Positions 37,253-46,910 of a DNA stretch of 64,000 bases are shown in pieces (positions within the stretch are counted from its first letter, which is position 1; every line of letters starts with the position of its first letter). The translations under genes were made by a program, and so were the position numbers. The DNA is from an uncultured Spirochaetia bacterium (lineage in GTDB: Bacteria > Spirochaetota > Spirochaetia > SZUA-6 > Bin103). Location: NCBI GenBank assembly GCA_958296075.1, contig CATQHW010000002.1, positions 682,001 through 746,000 on the forward strand. Direction: 5' to 3'. The notes under the pieces were generated by a model, which was not told the DNA's origin, made no database searches, and was given only the letters and a program-made list of their open reading frames with translations.

Positions 37253-37475
37253 GTCCGGATGGAGTAGACCCGCACGACGCGAGCGGCTCGGGCGGGCTCT
37301 CTCCGTGGGCACGCATATCTGCGACGACGTCGCGGATCAGCTCTTGCATCCCGGCGAGAGCTTCCTGCGGCGTGGGCTCCAGCCAGCTCAGTGACGGAAA
37401 CTCGGCGCAGAGCGCTACGTATTCATGGTCTTCGGAAGACCAGGTCAGGCGGTATGTGTAATGATTTTCGTACAT
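37239..37475 (-). CDS. HicB-like domain protein, probably C-terminally clipped
   Basis: 78 aa. N-terminal part YTYRLTWSSEDHEYVALCAEFP, then SLSWLEPTPQEALAGMQELI, is the HicB/DUF1902-type fold of type II antitoxins; a GGAGG site stands just before the ATG at 37475. HicB antitoxins continue with a ribbon-helix-helix DNA-binding domain after the ...PPEPL segment. Here the frame changes character (ASCGSTPSGPNRP) and stops, and its end overlaps the convergent fdh 3' end by 14 bases. No HicA toxin is adjacent. Likely an orphan, truncated antitoxin. Confidence 0.6.
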   Translation of the reverse strand: MYENHYTYRLTWSSEDHEYVALCAEFPSLSWLEPTPQEALAGMQELIRDVVADMRAHGESPPEPLASCGSTPSGPNRP

Positions 37476-37514
37476 TTAACCTCCGAAAATGTATCAACCG
37501 TTCGCTCAGGTCTA

Positions 37515-38960
37515 CTACGATGCGGACGCGGACTTCAGTTCCTGAAGGTGTTGCGCTTCCGGGCGGTCGCGGTAGAACGGGTCGAGGGGGAAGCAGCCGG
37601 AGATCAGGCCCTTGCGGGGAGCGGTCGTGCAGTCGCTGAACGTGCGGCAGATGCGCTTGCGGGCGAGCGGCAGGCCGGCCAGCACGTCGTGCGGAAGGTC
37701 GGGGTAGGAGAGCATCATGCGGCCCAGTCCGACCGCATCGGCATGCCCGCGGCGCACCACCTCGGCGGCCACCGCCGGCAGCCATTCCTGCAGATAGCTG
37801 TATGCCGATCCGACGAAGATGAGTCCGGGAAAACGCCGCTTCAGCTTGCGCACGACGTCGATCTGCCGCGCCACGCCGACCAGTGGGTCCTCGGGCGGCC
37901 GGTAGCCGTCGGACGGCGGGAACAGCGCCGGGCGCTGCAGATGAGGCGTGTAGTAGGGGCTGCCGGCGGTGATGTTGACCAGCGGTATGTCGAGCCGCTG
38001 CAACAGCTCCAGGAACGCGCACGTCTCGGTAAGGTCGACGGCGGTCGGATCGTCCTGGGAGACGCCGAATCCCGAACGGTACGGCAGCGTCACCGGCGTC
38101 GGCTCGCCGGTACCGTCGTCCCCTGACGGTTGGAAGGGAACCGCGTCGAAAGCGCTGAGCCGCACGCCGATCAGCAGCCCCGGAGCGCGGCGGCGGAGGC
38201 CGGCAACCACCTCGCGCAGGAACCGGGTGCGATTCTCCAGGTCTCCGCCGAACCGCCCCGGTCGGTCGCGGCAGCCGAGCAGCTCGTGTGTGAAGTAGCC
38301 GTGGCAATGCTTGATGTCCACGAAGTCGAAGCCGGCCTGCCGAGCCAGCGCGCCGGACGCGATGAAGCGCTCCACCAGCGCCTCGATCTCCCCATCGGTC
38401 GCCAGTGGATGGTCCGTAGCGATGCCGAAGCGCCGGTCGAGCACCGGATGGCGCGCGGGGATCCACGGCTCGGCGCGCGCCTGGTCCGCCGGCCGGCAGA
38501 ACCGTCCGGAGTGCGTGAGCTGCAGGCCGATCAACAGATCGTCGCCGGCGCCGTAGCGCTGCCGGTGCTCGCCGACCAGCGCGCCGCGCAGCGCCGCCAG
38601 GCCGTCGATCGTGTCCTCGCCGATGCGGAGCTGGTTGGGGTTGGCGCGCCCGGCGTGCTCGACGGCCACCGCCTCGCATCCCCAGACGAGTTTGGCGCCC
38701 GAGCGTCCGAAGGCGCGCCAGCGCCGCTCGACCAGTGCCGAGGGTCGGCCGCCGGCGGTGCCGTCCCAACCTTCCATGGGCTGCACGCAGAAGCGGTTGC
38801 CGGCGGTGCGGCCGTCCGGCAGCGTCAGGGGCGCGGACAGCGGCCCGGCGGGGTCGCCACCGGCGAAGGGGAGCTGCTCGGCGATGCCGAGTCGGTCGAG
38901 GTGTTCGGCAAGCCTATCGGCCGACTTCAGCGAGGCGACGCGACGATAGGGGACAGCCAT
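37515..38960 (-). CDS. NADH:flavin oxidoreductase (Old Yellow Enzyme family)
   Basis: 481 aa from the ATG at 38960. FMN-binding TIM barrel: [66 protein letters not shown] with the substrate-binding His pair, [20 protein letters not shown], and [22 protein letters not shown]-terminal Cys cluster ([16 protein letters not shown] ... GCFP) resembles the start of the iron-sulfur site of 2,4-dienoyl-CoA reductase relatives, but no second flavin domain follows. It probably reduces alpha,beta-unsaturated carbonyls. Divergent from the PhyH operon with a 114-base shared upstream region. Confidence 0.88.
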   Translation of the reverse strand: MAVPYRRVASLKSADRLAEHLDRLGIAEQLPFAGGDPAGPLSAPLTLPDGRTAGNRFCVQPMEGWDGTAGGRPSALVERRWRAFGRSGAKLVWGCEAVAVEHAGRANPNQLRIGEDTIDGLAALRGALVGEHRQRYGAGDDLLIGLQLTHSGRFCRPADQARAEPWIPARHPVLDRRFGIATDHPLATDGEIEALVERFIASGALARQAGFDFVDIKHCHGYFTHELLGCRDRPGRFGGDLENRTRFLREVVAGLRRRAPGLLIGVRLSAFDAVPFQPSGDDGTGEPTPVTLPYRSGFGVSQDDPTAVDLTETCAFLELLQRLDIPLVNITAGSPYYTPHLQRPALFPPSDGYRPPEDPLVGVARQIDVVRKLKRRFPGLIFVGSAYSYLQEWLPAVAAEVVRRGHADAVGLGRMMLSYPDLPHDVLAGLPLARKRICRTFSDCTTAPRKGLISGCFPLDPFYRDRPEAQHLQELKSASAS

Positions 38961-39074
38961 GCGGTCACTCTGGCCAGGATCGACCGCTCTCCGCAACGGC
39001 GGCTCCGGCCGGCCGGCCGGCCGGCGGCTTGCGGGCGCGCCGATGCATGCGGCATCCTTGCAGACGGGACTTAA

Positions 39075-39917
39075 GTGACCGAAGACGAGAAGTATCTGTT
39101 CGACGTCAACGGGTATATCGTGGTCCGCAACGCGCTGTCGGCGGCGGACATCGCACTGGCCAACGCCGCTATCGACCGGTACGCGGACCGGATTCGCGAG
39201 CGGGTCGGGGAAGACTCCCTCTCCGGCGGCTCCAAGGCGCTGCAGGGCAGCACCGGCCGCGGCGACCTGGACGGCGCGCTGTCGTGGGAGGAGCCGTACG
39301 GCCGCCCGTTCCGGGACATGCTGGTGAACCGCACGGTCGTGCCCTATCTGCACGAACTGCTCGGTCCCGGATTCCGGCTCGATCACGACCTGGCCATCAT
39401 CACCATGCGGCGCGGCGCCGAGGGCCACATCCTGCACGGCTCCTCCGGTCCCGGCTTCGACCGCCACCAGTACTACATCTGCAAGGCCGGCCGGATGCAC
39501 AACGGCCTCACCGTCGTCGCCTATCAGATGGCCGACGTCAACCCCGGCGACGGCGGCCTCTGCGTGGTGCCCGGCAGCCACAAGGGCAACTTCCCGTGCC
39601 CCGCCGCGCTGCGCCGGGGCGAGGCGTATCGCGACTTCGTGAAGCAGATCACCTGCAAGGCCGGCGATTGCATCATCTTCACCGAGGCGGTCACGCACGG
39701 CACCCTGCCGTGGACCGCCGATCACCAGCGCCGCACGGCGCTGTTCCGGTTCTCCCCCGGCAACCTCGCCTACGTGCCGCACGCCTGGCCGGCGAACAAG
39801 CTGGAGCTGATGAGCCCCGAACAGCGGCTGGTCCTGGAACCGCCCTATCACTCGCGCCTGAACCGGCCCGTGCTGCGGTTGGACGGCGAGCCGGCGGCCG
39901 CAAGCCGTTCGGAATGA
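39075..39917 (+). CDS. Phytanoyl-CoA dioxygenase family protein
   Basis: 280 aa from a GTG at 39075. Iron(II)/2-oxoglutarate oxygenase of the PhyH fold: N-terminal [19 protein letters not shown], metal region [41 protein letters not shown] and a late His in [12 protein letters not shown] with Arg in [12 protein letters not shown] for 2-oxoglutarate. The canonical HxD near residue 120-140 is not obvious at the usual place, so the metal site may be atypical. It is first in an operon with an SDR and a GH88 enzyme (4-base overlap to the SDR), suggesting breakdown of a modified sugar or natural product. Confidence 0.82.
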   Translation: MTEDEKYLFDVNGYIVVRNALSAADIALANAAIDRYADRIRERVGEDSLSGGSKALQGSTGRGDLDGALSWEEPYGRPFRDMLVNRTVVPYLHELLGPGFRLDHDLAIITMRRGAEGHILHGSSGPGFDRHQYYICKAGRMHNGLTVVAYQMADVNPGDGGLCVVPGSHKGNFPCPAALRRGEAYRDFVKQITCKAGDCIIFTEAVTHGTLPWTADHQRRTALFRFSPGNLAYVPHAWPANKLELMSPEQRLVLEPPYHSRLNRPVLRLDGEPAAASRSE

Positions 39918-40723
39918 ACGATCAGGCCCCGGCCGCGCTGGTCACGGGCGGCAGCCGGGGTCTCGGCCGCGGCGTGGCGGTAGCGCTGGCCGGCGGCGGC
40001 TTCTCCGCGGCGATCTGCTACCGCAGCGACGAGCCGGCGGCGCGGCAGACGCTGGAAGCCTGCTGCCGGAAGGCGGAGGAGCGCATGGCCGCCGGCGCGC
40101 CGCCCGGCCAGCGGTTCACCGCCCATCGCGCCGACGTGGCGAGCGCTGACGACCGGCAACGGCTGCTCGACGAGGTGCACGCCGAGTTCGGCGCGCTCGA
40201 CGCGCTGGTCAACAATGCCGGCATCGCGCCGCGCCGGCGCGACGATCTGATCGACGCCACCGAGGAATCGTTCGACGAGGTGCTGCGCGTCAACCTGTCC
40301 GGCCCGCATTTCCTGACGCAGGCGGTCGCCCGCCGCTGGCTGGCCGGCGACGCGCGCCCGCCTCGGCCGCGCAGCGTGGTGTTCGTGACGTCGATCTCGG
40401 CCGAATACGCCTCCACCACGCGCGGCGAGTACTGTATCTCCAAGGCGGGGCTGTCGATGTCTCGCGAGCTGTGGGCGGCGCGGCTGGCCGAGGAGCGGAT
40501 AGCCGTCTACGAGGTGCGCCCCGGCATCATGCGCACCGACATGACCGCGGCGGTGACCGGCAAGTACGACGCGCTCATCGCCGGAGGCTTGGTGCCGCAA
40601 CGGCGCTGGGGGACGCCCGAGGACGTCGGATCGGCGGTGGCGGCGCTCCTGTCCGGGGCGTTCCCGTTCTCGCAGGGCACCGTCATAGACGTCGACGGCG
40701 GCTTCCGTCTGAAGCGCCTGTAA
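39914..40723 (+). CDS. Short-chain dehydrogenase/reductase (FabG-like)
   Basis: 269 aa, ATG overlapping the PhyH stop (ATGA). Classical SDR: cofactor loop [25 protein letters not shown], catalytic Ser in [13 protein letters not shown] and YxxxK in YCISKAG, then RPGIMRTDM, and the C-terminal [12 protein letters not shown]. It reduces or oxidises a hydroxyl/keto group with NAD(P). Genome context places it between a 2-oxoglutarate oxygenase and an unsaturated-glycan hydrolase, so a sugar-derived keto compound is a plausible substrate. Confidence 0.9.
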   Translation: MNDQAPAALVTGGSRGLGRGVAVALAGGGFSAAICYRSDEPAARQTLEACCRKAEERMAAGAPPGQRFTAHRADVASADDRQRLLDEVHAEFGALDALVNNAGIAPRRRDDLIDATEESFDEVLRVNLSGPHFLTQAVARRWLAGDARPPRPRSVVFVTSISAEYASTTRGEYCISKAGLSMSRELWAARLAEERIAVYEVRPGIMRTDMTAAVTGKYDALIAGGLVPQRRWGTPEDVGSAVAALLSGAFPFSQGTVIDVDGGFRLKRL

Positions 40724-40771
40724 CGGAATCGAGCCGAGCGGAGCGACCGGCGAGCGGGAAGGATAGGCAGC

Positions 40772-42193
40772 ATGCAGATCAATATGAAGGTAGAGGTCGC
40801 GGACGTGGCCGATGCGGCGCGGCGGGTGTTCGAGATCGCGGCCGGCAAGGTGCGCGACATCGATCGGACCTGGGACCAGAGCCGCGGGGCGCCGGTCTAC
40901 ACGGTCGCCGGCCGCTACACGCAGCGCGGCTGGACCGAGTGGACGGAGGGCTTCCAGTACGGCTGCGCGCTGCTCGCCTTCGACGGCGGCGGCGACGAGG
41001 AGCTGCTCGACCTGGGCCGGCGGCAGACCATGGAACGCATGGCGCCGCACCTGAGCCACGTCGGCGTGCACGACCACGGCTTCAACACCATGAGTACCTA
41101 CGGCAATCTGCTCCGCCTGGCTCGGGAAGGGCGGTGGCGGGCAGGCGAGGGGGACGTGGAGGCCTGCCGCCTTGCGATCCGCGTCTCCGGCGCCGTGCAG
41201 GCGGCCCGTTGGACGGCGCTTCCCGGCGGGCTCGGCTACGTCTATTCGTTCAACGGGCCGCACTCGCTGTTCATCGACACCATCCGCTCGATGCGCGTGC
41301 TGGCCGCCGCCCACGACCTGGGGCACGTCCTGATGGGTGAACGCGACCGCCGCATCTCGCTGCTCGGTCGAGCCCTCCGGCACGCCGAGACCACGGCGCG
41401 CCACAACGTCTACTTCGGCGAGGGCCGCGACGCCTACGACGTCGCCGGCCGCGTCGCGCACGAGTCGATCTTCAACACCAATGACGGCAGCTACCGCTGC
41501 CCGAGCACTCAGCAGGGGTATTCGCCGTTCTCCACCTGGACCCGCGGGCTGGCCTGGGCCGTGCTCGGCTACGCGGAGCTGGTGGAACTGCTGGCGTGGT
41601 GCGATCCGGGCGAGGTCGCCGAGCTCGGCGTTCCGTCGTTGGAGTCGGTGCGGACCGCCCGCGAGCGGCTGCTGCAGGTGGCTCGGGCGACCGCCGACTT
41701 CATGATCGCCAACACGGCGAGCGACGGGATTCCGTACTGGGACACGGGGGCGCCCGGTCTGTCGCTGCTCGGCGACTGGCGTGGCCGGCCGGCCGAACCC
41801 GACAATCGGGCCGAGCCGGTCGACGCGTCCGCGGCGGCCATCGGCGCGCAGGGTCTGCTGCGGCTCGGCGCGGCGCTGGCCGGCAGCGACCCGGCCGGCA
41901 GCGACGGGGAGGCGGCGCGCCGCTACGCGCAGGCCGGCCTGACCGCGGCGCGCACGCTGTTCGGAGCGCCCTACCTGGCGGAGGACGCGGGCCACCAGGG
42001 GCTGCTGCTGCACACCGTGTACCACCGCCCCAACGGTTGGGATCACGTGCCGGCCGGCAGCGCCGTGCCCTCCGGCGAGGCATGCATGTGGGGCGACTAC
42101 CACTTGCTGGAGCTGGCGGTGCTGGTGCAGCGCCTGGGCCGCGGCGGCCGCCTTACGTGGTTGGCCCCGCGAGCGAGCGCCGACGACGGCTAG
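40772..42193 (+). CDS. Glycoside hydrolase family 88-like (unsaturated glucuronyl hydrolase)
   Basis: 473 aa, 48 bases after the SDR. (alpha/alpha)6 barrel features: GVHDHGFNTMSTYGNLLRL with the first catalytic Asp region, CPSTQQGYSPFSTWTRGLAWAVLGYAE, IPYWDTGAPG, PVDASAAAIGAQGLLRL with the second Asp, and the C-terminal GEACMWGDYHLLELAVL. GH88 enzymes hydrate the double bond of 4,5-unsaturated uronic acids released by polysaccharide lyases. No lyase is nearby. No signal peptide, so it likely acts in the cytoplasm on imported disaccharides. Confidence 0.85.
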   Translation: MQINMKVEVADVADAARRVFEIAAGKVRDIDRTWDQSRGAPVYTVAGRYTQRGWTEWTEGFQYGCALLAFDGGGDEELLDLGRRQTMERMAPHLSHVGVHDHGFNTMSTYGNLLRLAREGRWRAGEGDVEACRLAIRVSGAVQAARWTALPGGLGYVYSFNGPHSLFIDTIRSMRVLAAAHDLGHVLMGERDRRISLLGRALRHAETTARHNVYFGEGRDAYDVAGRVAHESIFNTNDGSYRCPSTQQGYSPFSTWTRGLAWAVLGYAELVELLAWCDPGEVAELGVPSLESVRTARERLLQVARATADFMIANTASDGIPYWDTGAPGLSLLGDWRGRPAEPDNRAEPVDASAAAIGAQGLLRLGAALAGSDPAGSDGEAARRYAQAGLTAARTLFGAPYLAEDAGHQGLLLHTVYHRPNGWDHVPAGSAVPSGEACMWGDYHLLELAVLVQRLGRGGRLTWLAPRASADDG

Positions 42194-42497
42194 TGCTCAC
42201 TTGTGCAAGCCAGCGTCATCGACCGCTACCTGCAAGATCGACAGGCGCCTGTGGCGAGATGTTGCGCCGGGAAGGCCGGCTGAGACTATCGAAGGGCTCC
42301 TGCGGGCGGGGGGGGGGGCCGGTGATCGAGTCCGCGACGGGCATCGACGAGCAGACCTACCGCGGCCTCAAGGGCAACATAGTGCATACCCCTCCGGTGG
42401 CGGTTCATCAAGTTGCCGCAGGATGCCCGGATTGACCGAAGCGCGGCGGGCCGGCAGACCGCCAAGCCGCGCCGGCGCTCGACCGAGCCGATCGGGG
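42194..42497. other. Intergenic with G11 homopolymer and a possible gene fragment
   Basis: A run of eleven G at 42308-42318 is followed by a short plus-strand frame from a GTG at 42322 (about 38 codons; TYRGLKGNIVHTPPV) that weakly recalls the N-terminus of an amidohydrolase/guanine deaminase and then stops. No full gene is supported. Confidence 0.4.
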
Positions 42498-45497
42498 TTA
42501 CCCTGCGGCTGCGGGTGAGGGACGGCCGCCAGCGCCGGGGCCCAGGATGTCCCGTACCGCCAGCGGCTGCGCCATCTCCTGGTTGGCCGCCTCCAGCTTC
42601 TGGCGGCTCGCCACCACGCAGACCGACGCCTGATCGGAGGGCGCCAACAGAGCCGCCAACGCCTCCTTGACCTCCTGCGGCGTGACCCGGCGCAGCGCCT
42701 CGTAGCGTTGCTGCCGCAGGTCCGGGGTGATGCCGCTCAGGTGGCGTTGCAGCGCGGTGCCGGTCGCCTCGCCCGGCCGGATCGGGCGGAAGTCGGCCTT
42801 GGCGGTGGCGATGATGGCGCGGTCGATGTCGAGCCGGCTCCATGCGGCATCGGCCACGTAGCGCGCCGCGGCGTCGAACACCCCGAGCGTCCGCGCGACG
42901 TGCGGGTCGCGGTAGGAGCCGAAAGAGGCGCGCGCCGCCCGCGAGTCGTAGGAGAAGTGGGCGCCGTACGCGTTGCCCTTGAAGCGGACCTCGGGCAGCA
43001 GGTAGTCCATGCGGATCAGGTGAGCCCCCACGCGCAGCGGCGCTTCGACCGGTTCGGAGGCGTGCGGAGCGGGGATCACCGTGGCGCAATGCGCGACCTG
43101 AATCGGCCCGGCCAGCCCGGCATGGGCCGGCGGCAGCGGCGCGTAACCGGTGGCGGCGGGAACCACCGGCTCGGCCGGCATCGCCCGTATCCAGTTGCCG
43201 AGCGCAGCCGCGGTGACGCCGGCGGCAGCGTCGCTGCCGGTGAAGCTCACCACCAGACGGCAGCGGTTGAGCAGGAAGTCGCGGATCGATTCGATCCGTT
43301 CGATCAGCGCATCGGCGTGCCGGTCGAAGGAGCCGGCGAGCCGTTCGCTCTGATCGAGCTGCGGCAGGCCGCCCAGCGCGTCGTTGAGGTAGCCGCCCTC
43401 GCTCATGCCGCGGGCGGCGTAGGTCTGCGCGGTGCTCAAGCCCTGGTGCACCATCTGCGTGCGGTAGCGCGAGCGCGTCTGGATGAGCACCTCACGCAAC
43501 CGCTCCCGGTCGCGTGGATCGACCTGGAACAGCAGATCGCGCAGCAGCTCCAACGCCGGCTCCATCTGCTCGTCCAGCGCCTTGAGGCGGACCGTCAGCC
43601 GCCACACCGGCCGGTCGGGCGCGCCGGCGTGGCAGCCGATCCCGGTCGAGGCGGCGATGCCGCCGGTGGCGGCGGCCGTGCGCCGCGCGATCGCGGCGTA
43701 GTCCTGGCCGGCGGCGCCGAGCTTGCGGAACGCGGCGGTATAGCGCGGCACGAAGGGCCACAGTTCCGCCGGCAGTCCGACCAGATCGAACGACAGGGCC
43801 AGATAGTTGACGCCGTTGGCGAACACGTCGTTGCGCAGCAACTCCACCCCGTCGATGTCGCTCACGGCGGTGTCGACGTGCGTGAACTCATCCGGCAGGT
43901 CGCCGACCGCGAGCTGCGGCAGCCGCGCGAGCGCCTCCGGACTGTTGGGCTGGCTGTTGCTGCGCTGCAGCGCAGCCGCCTGCTCGGCGATCCGTTCGGC
44001 GTCGGCGTCGGAGATGCGCTCGCGCAGCGTGCGCATCCGCTCCGTAAAGGTGGCGTCGGTGCGTTCCTGCATCTGCGGATCGGGGCGCAGGCAGATGCTC
44101 AAGCGGTGCGGATTGGCCAGCAGCCGCTCGCGGATCAGCCGGTCGAACAGCTTCGGGTCGTCGCGGTACCGCTGCCGGCACGCCTCCAGGTGCTCGCCCA
44201 GCCGCAGGAACGTCAGCGGGTCCATGCCGTAGATCCAGGCGTCCAGGACCCGATCCAGCGTGTGCAGCGGATGCAGGGGCTGTATCTCCTGGTAATGGTA
44301 GGCGGCCTGCTGCAGGGCGGTTTCGACCTCCTCTGCAGTCACCCCGCGCGCCGCGATGTCGGCGAGCGTGGAGACCACCAGCTCGGTGAACCGCTCGTTG
44401 CGGTCGGCCTCGCTGTCCTTGATCCCGACGGCGAAGGCGATCTCCCGTCCCATCGGGAACGCGCCGGACGAGACCAGATCGGCGCCGATGCCGCTGTCGA
44501 TGATCGCCTTGCGGAGCGGGGCCGCCTCATGGCCGAACAGCACCGTGTCGAGCAGGTGCCATTCGATCGCGGCATCGACGTCCGTGCCGTCCGCGGTCAG
44601 CCATGCCAACAGCAGGTAGGTCTTGCCGGCGGTCGGCTCGTCCGGCCCGATCGGATAGGTGTCGTCGAAGCGGCGCGGCGCGGACCAGCGCGGTTGCAGA
44701 CCCAGGTCGGCGGCCGGCGTCCGGCGCGCGAGGCCGGCAAGCCGTTCTCCGAGGAAGTCGAGGTAGTCGCGCGGCGGGATGTCGCCGTACAGGAAGAAGT
44801 ACGCGTTGCCGGGCTGGTAGTGGTCGGCGTGGTAGCGGCGGAACGCGTCGTAGGTGAGGTCGGGAATCGCCTCCGGCTCGCCGCCGGAGGAGCGCCCGTA
44901 GATCGTGTCCGGCAGGAGCTTGCGCACGGCGCCGCGGTGCAATCGGGCGAGAGGGCTGGAGTAGGCGCCCTTCATCTCGTGGTAGACGATGCCGGTCACC
45001 GACAGCGCGCCGGTCGGGTCGTTCGGGTCGGCCGGGGCCAGGTGGTGCCCTTCCCGCTTGAAGGAATCCTCGGTGAGCAGCGGATGGAACACCGCGTCGA
45101 AGTAGACCTCGGCCAGGTTGAACAGGTCCTTGCGGGTGTTGCTGGCGACCGGGTAGTAGGTGCAGTCCGGCGCGGTCATGGCATTGATGAAGGTGGCCAT
45201 GCTCATCTTCAGCATCTCGAAGAACGGCTCGCGGACCGGGAATCGCCTGGAGCCGGCCAAGACCACGTGCTCCAGGATGTGCGGCAGGCCGGTGTCGTCC
45301 GGCGGCGGCGTGGGGAAGTTGATCGAGAACAGGTTCTCCGGGTCGTCGCAATGGACGTGCAGGATGCGGGCGCCGCTCGCCCGGTGGTCGATCCGGTAGG
45401 CGCGGCCGCGCACCTCCGGCACCGGATCGACCGAGCGGACGGTGAATCCGTCGATCGCCTCTCCGGCGGCGTGCAGCGGTTCGGGAATGGCAGGCAT
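42498..45497 (-). CDS. M16C metallopeptidase (PreP/presequence-protease-like)
   Basis: 999 aa from the ATG at 45497. Inverted zinc motif HILEH at residues 73-77 (Glu76 catalytic) with a third ligand in FKREGHH (E149). Then SMATFINAMTAPDCTYYPV and NLAEVYFDAVFHPLL, and the second, inactive half with its own M16 fold (VDTAVSDIDGVELLRNDVFANG). The length matches the fused two-half PreP/pitrilysin class. It degrades unstructured peptides; no clear signal peptide is seen. It is convergent to the GH88 operon and separated by the G-tract region. Confidence 0.93.
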   Translation of the reverse strand: MPAIPEPLHAAGEAIDGFTVRSVDPVPEVRGRAYRIDHRASGARILHVHCDDPENLFSINFPTPPPDDTGLPHILEHVVLAGSRRFPVREPFFEMLKMSMATFINAMTAPDCTYYPVASNTRKDLFNLAEVYFDAVFHPLLTEDSFKREGHHLAPADPNDPTGALSVTGIVYHEMKGAYSSPLARLHRGAVRKLLPDTIYGRSSGGEPEAIPDLTYDAFRRYHADHYQPGNAYFFLYGDIPPRDYLDFLGERLAGLARRTPAADLGLQPRWSAPRRFDDTYPIGPDEPTAGKTYLLLAWLTADGTDVDAAIEWHLLDTVLFGHEAAPLRKAIIDSGIGADLVSSGAFPMGREIAFAVGIKDSEADRNERFTELVVSTLADIAARGVTAEEVETALQQAAYHYQEIQPLHPLHTLDRVLDAWIYGMDPLTFLRLGEHLEACRQRYRDDPKLFDRLIRERLLANPHRLSICLRPDPQMQERTDATFTERMRTLRERISDADAERIAEQAAALQRSNSQPNSPEALARLPQLAVGDLPDEFTHVDTAVSDIDGVELLRNDVFANGVNYLALSFDLVGLPAELWPFVPRYTAAFRKLGAAGQDYAAIARRTAAATGGIAASTGIGCHAGAPDRPVWRLTVRLKALDEQMEPALELLRDLLFQVDPRDRERLREVLIQTRSRYRTQMVHQGLSTAQTYAARGMSEGGYLNDALGGLPQLDQSERLAGSFDRHADALIERIESIRDFLLNRCRLVVSFTGSDAAAGVTAAALGNWIRAMPAEPVVPAATGYAPLPPAHAGLAGPIQVAHCATVIPAPHASEPVEAPLRVGAHLIRMDYLLPEVRFKGNAYGAHFSYDSRAARASFGSYRDPHVARTLGVFDAAARYVADAAWSRLDIDRAIIATAKADFRPIRPGEATGTALQRHLSGITPDLRQQRYEALRRVTPQEVKEALAALLAPSDQASVCVVASRQKLEAANQEMAQPLAVRDILGPGAGGRPSPAAAG

Positions 45498-45553
45498 GGG
45501 GCGTATCGTATACCGGATGCCGCGCCGGGGTTGCGGCGGCAAGCGCGGCGCGG

Positions 45554-46834
45554 CTACGTGAGCAGGGCAGTCTCGAAGGGGACGGCCAGGATGCGCCGCG
45601 AAAGGACCGCCGGCTCGCGGCAACCGCAGATCACCAAGCCGAATGGCGCTTCTTCCGGGAAGGTGTCCTGGAACGCGCGCAGACCGCGCAGGTCGGCCGG
45701 CCGCGGGTGGGCAGTAGCCTTGACCTCGATCGGCAGCAGGCGGCCGCGCTGCTCCAGTACCAGATCGACCTCGCGGCCGTCGGACGTACGCCAGTGGGAC
45801 AGCGTGGCGCGGGGAGTCTGCAACGAGGCGAACACCTGCAGGTGCACCGCCACCCAGTTCTCCAGCCACGCGCCCCACGCACCGGTGCGGGCCAGTTCGT
45901 CGCGGGTTGAGGCGCCGGCCAGATGAGCCGCCAGCCCCGTGTCCCGCCAGAACAGCTTGGGCGCCTTGATCACGCGCCGGCCGCGGTTCACGGCGTAGGA
46001 GGGCACTCGCAGGAGTTGGAACGAGATCTCCAGCAGGTGCAGGTAGCGGCGCACCGTCGCCTGCGACACCTGCAGCCCGTCCGCCAGCGAGACGGCGTTC
46101 AGGAGCTGGCCGTTGCGGGCGGCGCACAGCCCCATCAGGCGCCGGAACTCGACCACGTTGTCGATCGCGCTGAGTTGCATCAGGTCGCGTTCCAGATAGG
46201 TCTGGACGTAACTGTCGAACCACTCGGTACGAAAGGCCGCGTCGTCATCGAGGCTCGCCACCGGATAACCACCGCGCAGGACGGCATCCACCAGGGGACG
46301 CCGTGGCCGCGGCGACGCCGGCGGCAGCGCCTGCAGCGCCTCCTCCAGCGTGCGGGCGGCCAACAGCCGCCCCAGCAACGCTCCGAACCCGGTTCCCTCG
46401 ATCTCCGACCAAAGCAGACCGGGAAGCTCGACGATGATTGCCCGTCCCGCCAAGGTCTCGGTGACCGTGCGCATCAGCAGAAGATTCGCCGAGCCCGTGA
46501 TCAGGAATGCCCCCGGCGCGCGGCCGGCGTCGATGCGCTGCTTCACGGCGCTGAGCATCTCCGGCACCCGTTGCACCTCGTCGACGGTCACCCGCTCGCT
46601 TCCCAGGAACAGCGCGCCGGGGTCGTCCTGGGCCGTCGCCCGCACGTGCAGGTCGTCGAGGGTCAGGTAGCGCCGGTCGCGGCTGAAGGCCGCGGCGCAG
46701 CATAAGGTGGTCTTGCCGGTTTGCCGGGCGCCGTGGAGAACTACGGCCGGATGGCGACCAAGCATGGCGGCCACGTGCGCCTCATGCAGCCTCGGGAGGT
46801 ATTGAAAATCCGTCACGCCATGAAGGATATACAA
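45554..46834 (-). CDS. AAA ATPase with DUF4143 C-terminal domain
   Basis: 426 aa. Walker A GARQTGKT and Walker B VTVDEVQRVP, then sensor region FLITGSANLLLM, a winged-helix segment (NAVSLADGLQVSQATVRRYL) and a C-terminal DUF4143/nuclease-fold region with REVDLVLEQRGRLLPIEVKAT (D...E-x-K). This widespread family has poorly known function; it is common in genomes with many accessory modules. It stands alone between the protease and the TauABC-like genes, both on the same strand but with 56-76 base gaps. Confidence 0.88.
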   Translation of the reverse strand: MYILHGVTDFQYLPRLHEAHVAAMLGRHPAVVLHGARQTGKTTLCCAAAFSRDRRYLTLDDLHVRATAQDDPGALFLGSERVTVDEVQRVPEMLSAVKQRIDAGRAPGAFLITGSANLLLMRTVTETLAGRAIIVELPGLLWSEIEGTGFGALLGRLLAARTLEEALQALPPASPRPRRPLVDAVLRGGYPVASLDDDAAFRTEWFDSYVQTYLERDLMQLSAIDNVVEFRRLMGLCAARNGQLLNAVSLADGLQVSQATVRRYLHLLEISFQLLRVPSYAVNRGRRVIKAPKLFWRDTGLAAHLAGASTRDELARTGAWGAWLENWVAVHLQVFASLQTPRATLSHWRTSDGREVDLVLEQRGRLLPIEVKATAHPRPADLRGLRAFQDTFPEEAPFGLVICGCREPAVLSRRILAVPFETALLT

Positions 46835-46910
46835 CCAGACCCTGGAGGTATATCCGTCGACGCCCCGGTCGTTAACGCTAGCCGACTCTTGAGTTTCGCG
46901 TCAGGACGGG

